In this document: piece after piece, positions 43,346 through 50,985 of the stretch
How the letters are laid out: every line of letters starts with the position of its first letter
How positions within the stretch are numbered: position 1 is the stretch's first letter
From: Candidatus Eiseniibacteriota bacterium
GTDB taxonomy: Bacteria; Eisenbacteria; RBG-16-71-46; CAIMUX01
Length of the DNA: 64,000 nucleotides
Reading direction: 5' to 3'
Assembly: GCA_020633975.1 (NCBI GenBank)
Contig: JACKCR010000010.1
Span: 131,173 to 195,172 of the forward strand
Made by a program: the position numbers and the translations under genes
The notes under the pieces: generated by a model
The model's database searches: none
The model's input: only the letters and a program-made list of their open reading frames with translations
What the model was told of the DNA's origin: nothing

Positions 43346-44029
43346 CTACTTCACATGCGTCCTGAAGAACTCGATCGCACGCTTCCAGGTGTCCGCTGCG
43401 GACTCAGCGTGATAGGCATCGGGACGTGTGTCGTTGAAGAAGGCGTGCCCGGCGTCCTCGTAGCTATGGAACTCGACCTCCCGGCCGGCGGCTCGGATCG
43501 TCGTTTCGAGGGCGGCCACGGTGTCCGGAGTCACCATCGGATCCTGCGCGCCGAAGAATCCCAGCACGGGAGCACGCATCGCGGCGAAGTCCGGGTGCAC
43601 GTTCGGATGGATCCCATAGTAGTCGATGCACGCGCTCACTTCGTTGGGACTCGCTCCGGCGGCGAAGAGTGAGAGCATTCCGCCCATGCAGAACCCAACC
43701 GTCCCGACGGTCTGACTCGTGCAGGCGGAGTGGGCGAGGAGGAAGCCGACCGCCGAGCGCAGGTCCTTCTCCGTCTCGTCGATCTCGAGCGCCATCATCA
43801 GCTTTCCCGCTTCGTCGGGGCTCTTGGTCGACTCGCCGTGGTAGAGGTCCGGCGAAAGTGCGGTGAACCCTTGGGACGCGTACCGATCGCACAGCTCCTC
43901 GATGTGAGGGACGAGGCCCCACCACTCCTGGATGACGATCACGCCGGGACCGGTTCCACCTGCTGCTGGACTCAGGTAGGCATCGATCTCGCGACCGTTG
44001 ACAGGGATACGTACGCGGCTTCCAGACAT
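43346..44029 (-). CDS. Dienelactone hydrolase-family protein
   Basis: The 227-residue alpha/beta hydrolase has the DLH triad: Cys in VGFCMGGMLS, Asp in FFGAQDPMV and His in EDAGHAFFND. The oxyanion-side motif VIQEWWGLVPHIEELCDRYA is typical. It hydrolyses small esters or lactones in the cytoplasm; the physiological substrate is unknown. It lies 18 bases downstream of the M1-HEAT peptidase gene with its own GGAG, so the two probably share a transcript. Confidence 0.92.
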   Translation of the reverse strand: MSGSRVRIPVNGREIDAYLSPAAGGTGPGVIVIQEWWGLVPHIEELCDRYASQGFTALSPDLYHGESTKSPDEAGKLMMALEIDETEKDLRSAVGFLLAHSACTSQTVGTVGFCMGGMLSLFAAGASPNEVSACIDYYGIHPNVHPDFAAMRAPVLGFFGAQDPMVTPDTVAALETTIRAAGREVEFHSYEDAGHAFFNDTRPDAYHAESAADTWKRAIEFFRTHVK

Positions 44030-44047
44030 CGAGTGCGTCTCTCCTCT

Positions 44048-46822
44048 TCAGCGCCGGACGCGGACCTTCATACCGGCTCGTCCCTTGGACGTCGCCTTCC
44101 GCGTTCCCGCACCACGCTTGTTGCCGTCCTTGCGGCCCGAGCTCTCTCGTTCGCTCGTAGCTTCGGCACGCTTCGTCGGACGCGCCTTGGCCCCGACTGT
44201 ACGCCGAGGGGACTTCGTCCGTCTCCCCTTCTCGTCGCCGGACGAACCGCTTCCTCCTGTGTGGCCAGTGCGGCCCTTACCAGCAGGGCCTCCGAGTCTC
44301 TCCTCCATCCGCTCGAGACGATCGCGAAGTTTGCGTGAGTCTTCTTCCAGGCGCCGAATCTCGGTCTGGAGCCGATCCACGTGACCGGACGCGCCCCCTG
44401 CGGCGGACAGGGACTGGATCGCGTGGAGACATTCCTCGCGTTGCTCCTCGACGCGGGCGGACTCTGCTTTCGCGCGGAGCAACGGAATCGCTCCGGCGTA
44501 TCCGAGGTCCGCAAACGCGCGGGGAATCCGATAGGCGATCAGCAGATCGTGATCGTCCAGGTGGGGAGCCATCGCCTCCGCAATGCGTGGCGCGAGATGG
44601 GGACGAGCGGCACCGAGTCGGGCAACGGATCGGAACACCTGGAACCGCACGCCCCAGTATCGAGACGGGTCCTTCGCCACCGCGAGGAGGGCGTCGAGGC
44701 TCGACTCGCTCCGCGCCTCCACGAGGCCGACCGCGGCCCCGAGAGCGACGAGATCGTGCCAGTCGCGACGCTTGAGCGCGGCCGCGAGTTCGGACTCGAG
44801 TCGCTTCACGCCCGCCGGCCCTGCCACCTTCCCATACGAGATCAGCGTCTCCATCCGGACGAAGTAGCTGGGATCTCCCTTCCGAACCTTCGCTTCTAGG
44901 TCCGCCGCGGTGGCTTCGTCCGTGAACGCCCCGAGGGCCGCGACCACAGACCGGCGGGCCTTCGAGTTCCGCAGGTCGATCGCCCCCGAAAGCTCCGCAC
45001 GCGCCTCCGGAGTCCGGATCTTCCCCAACGCTTCCGCCGCCTCGCGCTGCACGCTCCAGAAGGGATCCTTCTTCAACACCTCACCCAACATCCTCACGGT
45101 GGAGAGGCTGGGATCCTTTGCAGCCTGGCGCACGAGTTGCGTGCGGGAGAAGACGCGCGCATCTCGCGACCGCCCAACTAGCGCCGCTCGCATCCACTTG
45201 GTGGGAAGGTCCAGGTCCAGCGTCTTCAGCACCCGCGCATTCGGGTCGATCACGGCCCAGGTCGGCTCCGCGGGGAGCGACATGTAGAACGTCTGCTCGC
45301 GCAGGGTCATCTCGAAGATGCGGGTGACGGTCTCACCTTCGACCTGCACGTCCACTTCGATCGGGATGTGGAAGACGGGCGTTCCCTGGTCCGTCTTCTG
45401 CTTCTGCTCCATGCGGATCTCGAGAGCTCCGTTCTTCGCATCCCACTCGAGACTTCCCTTGAGTTCCGGATGGCCCGGGGAGAAGAGCCACTGCTGGAAG
45501 AACCCTTCGAGGCTCTTCCCGGTGGCGTCCTCGAACGCTCGCATGAGGTCGATCGTCTCGACGGTGCTCGCGGCGTGTCGCTTCACATAGAGACGAAGCG
45601 CCTTCCAGAAGAGCTCGTCGCCGACGTGTCGACGCAACATGTGGAGCACCCAGCCGCCCTTCGGATACAAGTGCATGTCGAAGAGCTGTGCCGGATAGGC
45701 GAACCGGTGGTTCACGATCGCGCGCCGGTACGGTTCGTCGAAGTAGGCGTCGGCGTCGTCGAGCAGGTTCTTCTCGAACTCTGCGAACGACTCCCCGTGC
45801 TCGCGCCAGATGCACTCGAAGTAGGTGGCGAACCCTTCCTTGAGCCACGCGTGCGCCCAATGACGACAGGTGAGGAGATCCCCGAACCACTGATGCGCCA
45901 GCTCGTGCGACACGAGGGAGTCACTCGAGAAGTCCATGGCCGCGACTTCGTCGTGGAGTGTCGTGTCGGATTGCGTCGTTGCCGACGTGTTCTCCATGCC
46001 GCCGAACGTGAAGTTGCGGATCGCAACCTGTGCGTACTTCTCGTAGGGGTACGGGCACTGGAGGAGATCCGCGAAGCATCGGATCATCTCCGGTGTCTTC
46101 CCGAAAGACCGACGCCCCTCTTCCTCCCGGCCGGGTTCTACGTAGTACTCGACGGGAAGTCCATCACAGTCGTCCTCGAGCTTCGAGAACACACCGACGA
46201 CGAGAGCGATGAGGTAGGACGGGTGCGGAACCGACTCGAGGAAGTGCCACACCTTCTTCTTGCCCCGAACCGTCTCCGAGATCAGAGCACCGTTGGAGAC
46301 GACGGTGTACTCGGAAGGTGCGGTGACGACCATCTCTGTCGTCATCATCTCGTTGGGAGCGTCATGGCACGGGATCCAGTGCCGCGCCTCTTCGTCCTCT
46401 CCCTGGCTCCACATCTGCCAGCTCTGCTTCGGCGCCCACTTGGTCGGCCCCCAGAAGTAGAGGCCACGTACGGGTGACGACTTCGCATAACGGATGACGA
46501 CCGACTCCTCGTCCTCTACGGGATTCGGGAACCGGACGACCATCTTTCCGTCCAAGTAGGTATAGTCGAGATCCGTCCCTCGTGAGTCACGAACGGAGCG
46601 GATGTCGAGATCGACCGCATCGAGGCGTATGTGATCGAACGGTCCATAGCTGGCCGACAGCGACAACGTGGCGGTGGCAACGATCGTGCGTTTGGGAAGA
46701 TCCGGTGTGACGTCCAATCGCAGATGACGCACATCGCAGGTTCGATCAGGCGCGAACTTCGGCGATTCCTCTTTCAGCGTCCATTGCGTGCGTGTGCGAC
46801 AACGACAGCGCATCTCGCTCAT
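44048..46822 (-). CDS. Cytoplasmic M1 aminopeptidase with HEAT-like repeats and basic tail
   Basis: The 924-residue protein has no signal peptide. The M1 domain shows the exopeptidase loop NFTFGGMENTSA and the zinc site SHELAHQWFGDL, with the third ligand in WLKEGFATYFE. After about residue 560 there are HEAT/armadillo-like helical repeats (FWSVQREAAEALGKIRTPEA, ARRSVVAALGAFTDEATAAD). A coiled coil follows (LQTEIRRLEEDSRKLRDRLE), then about 75 residues rich in Lys, Arg, Gly and Ser. The tail could bind nucleic acid or other polyanions. It trims N-terminal residues from peptides. The upstream gene on the same strand is a tricorn protease, the downstream one a dienelactone hydrolase. Confidence 0.93.
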   Translation of the reverse strand: MSEMRCRCRTRTQWTLKEESPKFAPDRTCDVRHLRLDVTPDLPKRTIVATATLSLSASYGPFDHIRLDAVDLDIRSVRDSRGTDLDYTYLDGKMVVRFPNPVEDEESVVIRYAKSSPVRGLYFWGPTKWAPKQSWQMWSQGEDEEARHWIPCHDAPNEMMTTEMVVTAPSEYTVVSNGALISETVRGKKKVWHFLESVPHPSYLIALVVGVFSKLEDDCDGLPVEYYVEPGREEEGRRSFGKTPEMIRCFADLLQCPYPYEKYAQVAIRNFTFGGMENTSATTQSDTTLHDEVAAMDFSSDSLVSHELAHQWFGDLLTCRHWAHAWLKEGFATYFECIWREHGESFAEFEKNLLDDADAYFDEPYRRAIVNHRFAYPAQLFDMHLYPKGGWVLHMLRRHVGDELFWKALRLYVKRHAASTVETIDLMRAFEDATGKSLEGFFQQWLFSPGHPELKGSLEWDAKNGALEIRMEQKQKTDQGTPVFHIPIEVDVQVEGETVTRIFEMTLREQTFYMSLPAEPTWAVIDPNARVLKTLDLDLPTKWMRAALVGRSRDARVFSRTQLVRQAAKDPSLSTVRMLGEVLKKDPFWSVQREAAEALGKIRTPEARAELSGAIDLRNSKARRSVVAALGAFTDEATAADLEAKVRKGDPSYFVRMETLISYGKVAGPAGVKRLESELAAALKRRDWHDLVALGAAVGLVEARSESSLDALLAVAKDPSRYWGVRFQVFRSVARLGAARPHLAPRIAEAMAPHLDDHDLLIAYRIPRAFADLGYAGAIPLLRAKAESARVEEQREECLHAIQSLSAAGGASGHVDRLQTEIRRLEEDSRKLRDRLERMEERLGGPAGKGRTGHTGGSGSSGDEKGRRTKSPRRTVGAKARPTKRAEATSERESSGRKDGNKRGAGTRKATSKGRAGMKVRVRR

Positions 46823-46958
46823 CTACCACCTCACCATGCGGCCACACGGTTCCATCCACAGCGGTGCCCCGGCTCCCCTGCACACAGAGGAGCCGGCCAG
46901 AGGAGGGGGTCGGAGGAGTGTAGGGCGTCCGGCCGAGAAGTGCGAGGACGATCCTGCT

Positions 46959-49900
46959 TCAACGACTGGGCGTGATCTCTCCCTTCGCGAGCGAGATCGC
47001 CGTCTGGAGCTGGGAATCCTGGCCGGAAGCCAGCTCCAACGGATCGTTCACGACCACGACATCAGGGCGACACCCTTCCGCCTCGAGATTCGTCCCGTCG
47101 AGGACGTTGTACCACCCCCGGAACGGAAGACGGAGCCACGTCCCGTCGCCCAGGGACATACCACCTGTGGAAATCACGCCGCCGTAGGTCTGTACACCCA
47201 CCACAGGCCCTCGATCCGTCGCCTGGATGGCCCAGGAGAAGATCTCGGCGTTGCTGAAGCTGTTCTGATTGCACAGGACGACGACTGGCTTCGTCCAGGC
47301 ATAGAGAAGTCGGCGATCCTGCGGATACCCGGGCCCGCCTCCGCGGGCGATCGTGGTCGCGTGTTCGGACGCGTTGAGGCTCGTGAGCAGGAGGTCGGTC
47401 GTCCAACCGCCACCGTTGTCACGAACGTCGATGATGAGTGCGTCCTTCCCGTGCGCCTCTGCGTAGAGATCTCTTTCGAACGCTTCGAAACTCGAGACGT
47501 CCATGCTCCGGATGTGGATGTACGCGACCGACCCCTCCGTCGCTCTCGCGACCTCGTCTCGGCGCATCTCCACCTGGACGTCGTAGAGAAGCTCCCTGAG
47601 CTCACCGCGTGAGACCGGACGCACGACTACGTCCCGGGTCTTTCCGTCCGCACCCTTCACCTCGAGCCGCACGCGCTTGCCGGATCGCCGATCGAGAAGT
47701 GGAGCCAGGTTCGTCGTCGAACCGACCACCGTCCCATCGATGGAGAGCACGGTCTCGCCCGGTTCGACCCGGCTATCGACGCGATCGGTCGGCCCCTTCG
47801 GCACGACTCGCAGCACTCTCAGTCCCGGACCGGTGAACGAAGGATCGTAGAAGAGCCCGAGCTCCGCGGTTTGTGTGTCGAGCCCGTCCTCCACATCCAG
47901 CGACGAGAGATCCGCGTACGTGGCGCGATCTCGTCCGTACCCTCGGACGTCCCAAGGCCCCTCCGGGGACGCGCCGATTCCTTCGTCACGCTCGTCGACG
48001 GCATATCGCTCACCCGCCCAGTCCCCGGGGCCACCCCACACGTTCATGTGCGACGCTTCCACCTCGCCCAACATCATCTTGAGCACGTCGTGGAAGTCAC
48101 GGTAAGTAGAGGCCGCGCCGGCCCATCCTCGATACGTCTCGTGGATCCGCTCCCAGTCCGCACCGTGGAGATCCGGGTCGTAGAACTTGTTCCCGATCTC
48201 CCGCCAAGCTTCTTCGAACACCGCCTGGCGACGAGCGAACCGATCGACCTCGATGTCGGCCTCGAACGCGTAGGACTTGGAGTCTCCGCCGCCGATCCCG
48301 ATCGACTGGATCCGCCCGCCCTTGAGGTAGTAGATCCGCTTCCCATTCGAGTCGAACCGAACGTTGCTAGGGTTCGTCCCGCCCTGAGTGAGACGGGTTT
48401 CCTCTTCACCGTCCCATCGGATCTTCCAAAGATCCCTCTTTCCATCCGTGTCGGTGAGGAAGACGAACTCCTTCCCATCCTCCGTCACCCAGACGCCCGA
48501 CTCGTTGCCCGGAAGCGAGGTCAACCGGACCATGCGATCGGAGAGCCCATCGAAGTCGATCCGGACTTCGGGAAGGTCGCGCTTCCCACTCTCGTCGTCC
48601 TCGTCGTCTCCGTCGTCCGCGTCCTTCTTTGCGTCCGAACCCTTCTTTCCGCTCGCGGACTTCTTGGCGTCCCCTTCCTTGGAGCCCTTGCCGGATGCTC
48701 CGGACTTCTTCGAACCCTTCGGGTCATCGCTCGCGCCCTTCTTCGAGCCCTTGTCATCCGCTCCGTCCAGTCGATCCTCCTTCGCGAGCTCGTCGTCTTC
48801 CTTGGTGAGACGGACGTACCAGATGTCCCGCTGGTCCGGGAAACGCCGGTTCGAGACGAAGGCCAGGATCTTTCCATCCGGGGACCAGGACGGGCCCCAC
48901 TCATTGTCTGGATACCGCGTGAGGTTGTAAGCGGGAGCGCTCCCGTCCGCGGGGATGAGGTAGATGTCGCCGTTGAAGTCGGTGTCGTCGTGCACGTACG
49001 CGATCCACTTCCCGTCCGGGGACCAGGAGTAATCGATGTCGGACCAGCCTTCGACGAGCGTCTTCTCCCCCGATCCGTCGGGGCGGATCGTCACCAGGTT
49101 GCCGTTGCCGCGCCGGAACGCGATCCGCTCGCCGTCGGGAGAGAACGACGGGTCGTGGTCGTCCTCCGCCGTGTCGGTGAGTCGCGTCGTTTCAGTGCGC
49201 ATGGTTCGGGCGAGACGAGGTTCGTCCGGGTCCGCAGACCGGATCACGTAGAGATCGTGGTTTCCGCTGCGATCGGATGCGAAGACCAACGACTTCGAGT
49301 CGGGCGACCACGCGATCTCCTGGTCACGCGCGGGATCGGAAGTGAGCGCGTACGCCCACGGCTCGTCTTCGCTCGCCTTCATCGCGAAGATGTCACCGTC
49401 CTTCACGAACGCGAACTGCTCGTCGTCGGGAGAGAGCTCGAACTCGTTCGCGCCTCCGTTGACATCCAGTCGAACGACCGGGGCGATCCGCTCGTCGAAG
49501 GGCAGCCGGACCGAGATCCGCCTCGGCTCTCCGGGCGCCGTCGGCCAGACTCCCTCTGCGTTCGGAAGCGCTTCTGGCAGGTCCACCGCGTAGATTCCGT
49601 CCTCGTACTCGAACACCGCGAGCGAACCATCACGCGAGAGCGAGGCGTGACGAAGCCGTCCGTCGCCGTTCACGAACCGTGTGACCCACGCGCGCTTGCC
49701 CGTCGTTACCGACATCACCTTGAGGTTCGCGACGCCGTGCGTCTCCGACTGGTAGAGGATGTGATCGCCATCGGAGAACCACGATGGGTTGAGATTCCCG
49801 CCGTACTCGAGCTCGGGACGCGAGAGGTCGAGCTTCGCGCTCCGGTCGTGCTGCGACCGCGGAACCCCGCGCTCGGACGCGAGCGTCGTCAGCTCCGTGT

Positions 49901-50756
49901 AGGTGCCTCCCGGCCGAAGGGAGACGTCCGCCAGCCATCCGCCTTGCGTCTCGACTTCTGGGTCGAAGCTCGCGGACCGCTTCACGGACGAACGCTTCGC
50001 GATCTCCGGAACACTCCCGCCACCGAGAGGTGCCTCGAGTTCGTGCATCACGAGCACGCTCCGGCCCTCTCCCTCGTATCCCCGGCGCCACCAGGAGGTC
50101 GCGGTGCGGACGAACACGAGTCGGGTCCGATCCGGAGAGAGGACGCCCACCGACCCGCCCACCGGCTGGATCCATCCGGGCGCTCCCCCAGCCACCGGCA
50201 CCCACCAGAGCCCGGAGTTCCGTCCATCGAGCACGTGACGTCGGCTGTGCACGATCACGGCCGATCCATCTTCCGCCCAATCGGAGACGTACTCGGAATC
50301 GGAATCGAAGGTCAGCTGACGGAGCGCTCCTCCGTTCAGCGGCAGGGCGAAGACGTCGTCGTTGCCGTTCCGATCGGACGTGAACGCGATCCAGTTCCCG
50401 TCGGGCGACCAGAGCGGATAGCTCTCGATCGCAGGGTGGGCCGTGAGCCGCCGCGCCTCTCCCCCTTCGGCCGGGACGACCCAGAGGTCTCCCTGATAGC
50501 AGAACGCGATTCGGGAACCGTCCGGACTGGGTGCCGGATGCCGCGGAAGGAGAACCTCCCCGTCCCGAACCGATGCCTCGTAGACCGCCGCGGCCGGGCC
50601 GCCGGCCCGGGATGCGCTACCTGTCTCCCCGTCCTCCGCGAACGCCGGGGCGAACGAAGATGCGGTCGCGAGCAGGGCAATGATGCCGACGCCAGCTGGA
50701 CGCAAGGAGCGGGTCTGTGACGGTCGACGAGAGAAGGACGGGAACAAACCGAGCAT
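46959..50756 (-). CDS. Exported tricorn-type protease (S41)
   Basis: The 1265-residue protein follows the tricorn layout: a signal peptide, two beta-propellers built of PD40 blades (LWSPDGNWIAFTSDRNGN, SFSPDGERIAFRRG), a helical domain (VFEEAWREIGNKFYDPDLHG), a PDZ domain (VPKGPTDRVDSRVEPGETVL) and the C2 domain with the nucleophilic Ser in CNQNSFSNAEIFSWA. The candidate His is in EASHMNVWGG. An insertion of about 60 residues rich in Lys, Ser, Gly and Asp sits inside the second propeller. It degrades peptides in the periplasm. The ATG at 50756 has GGAGG eight bases upstream; a GTG three codons earlier overlaps it. Confidence 0.94.
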   Translation of the reverse strand: MLGLFPSFSRRPSQTRSLRPAGVGIIALLATASSFAPAFAEDGETGSASRAGGPAAAVYEASVRDGEVLLPRHPAPSPDGSRIAFCYQGDLWVVPAEGGEARRLTAHPAIESYPLWSPDGNWIAFTSDRNGNDDVFALPLNGGALRQLTFDSDSEYVSDWAEDGSAVIVHSRRHVLDGRNSGLWWVPVAGGAPGWIQPVGGSVGVLSPDRTRLVFVRTATSWWRRGYEGEGRSVLVMHELEAPLGGGSVPEIAKRSSVKRSASFDPEVETQGGWLADVSLRPGGTYTELTTLASERGVPRSQHDRSAKLDLSRPELEYGGNLNPSWFSDGDHILYQSETHGVANLKVMSVTTGKRAWVTRFVNGDGRLRHASLSRDGSLAVFEYEDGIYAVDLPEALPNAEGVWPTAPGEPRRISVRLPFDERIAPVVRLDVNGGANEFELSPDDEQFAFVKDGDIFAMKASEDEPWAYALTSDPARDQEIAWSPDSKSLVFASDRSGNHDLYVIRSADPDEPRLARTMRTETTRLTDTAEDDHDPSFSPDGERIAFRRGNGNLVTIRPDGSGEKTLVEGWSDIDYSWSPDGKWIAYVHDDTDFNGDIYLIPADGSAPAYNLTRYPDNEWGPSWSPDGKILAFVSNRRFPDQRDIWYVRLTKEDDELAKEDRLDGADDKGSKKGASDDPKGSKKSGASGKGSKEGDAKKSASGKKGSDAKKDADDGDDEDDESGKRDLPEVRIDFDGLSDRMVRLTSLPGNESGVWVTEDGKEFVFLTDTDGKRDLWKIRWDGEEETRLTQGGTNPSNVRFDSNGKRIYYLKGGRIQSIGIGGGDSKSYAFEADIEVDRFARRQAVFEEAWREIGNKFYDPDLHGADWERIHETYRGWAGAASTYRDFHDVLKMMLGEVEASHMNVWGGPGDWAGERYAVDERDEGIGASPEGPWDVRGYGRDRATYADLSSLDVEDGLDTQTAELGLFYDPSFTGPGLRVLRVVPKGPTDRVDSRVEPGETVLSIDGTVVGSTTNLAPLLDRRSGKRVRLEVKGADGKTRDVVVRPVSRGELRELLYDVQVEMRRDEVARATEGSVAYIHIRSMDVSSFEAFERDLYAEAHGKDALIIDVRDNGGGWTTDLLLTSLNASEHATTIARGGGPGYPQDRRLLYAWTKPVVVLCNQNSFSNAEIFSWAIQATDRGPVVGVQTYGGVISTGGMSLGDGTWLRLPFRGWYNVLDGTNLEAEGCRPDVVVVNDPLELASGQDSQLQTAISLAKGEITPSR

Positions 50757-50985
50757 CTGGGACACCTCCGAGCGGTGGCGCGTTGACGGACGTCGTCGGA
50801 TTCTGCGCGATCGGTGAGACTCGGTCCAGGAACGATGGATTGGAAAGGGACGTCTTGAGCCGAGGCGGATCCTGTGCGTTCATTTGGGCCACGCGCCGAA
50901 GGAACCGCCGACCTGCCATCCGGTAGGGAGACTCGTACGACGACTCGACGCCGGGAGCCGACTCCTCGTCTCCACGACCCGTGCC

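Noticed and set aside
42483-43412. A 309-codon frame on the + strand overlapping the DUF218 gene
   Set aside because: The overlapping frame from 42544 has a membrane helix and DUF218 motifs; the longer frame is Arg-rich noise.
47871-50720. A 949-codon open frame on the + strand
   Set aside because: It lies wholly opposite the tricorn gene, has no recognisable motif or ribosome site and an Arg/Val-rich composition typical of antisense frames in GC-rich DNA.
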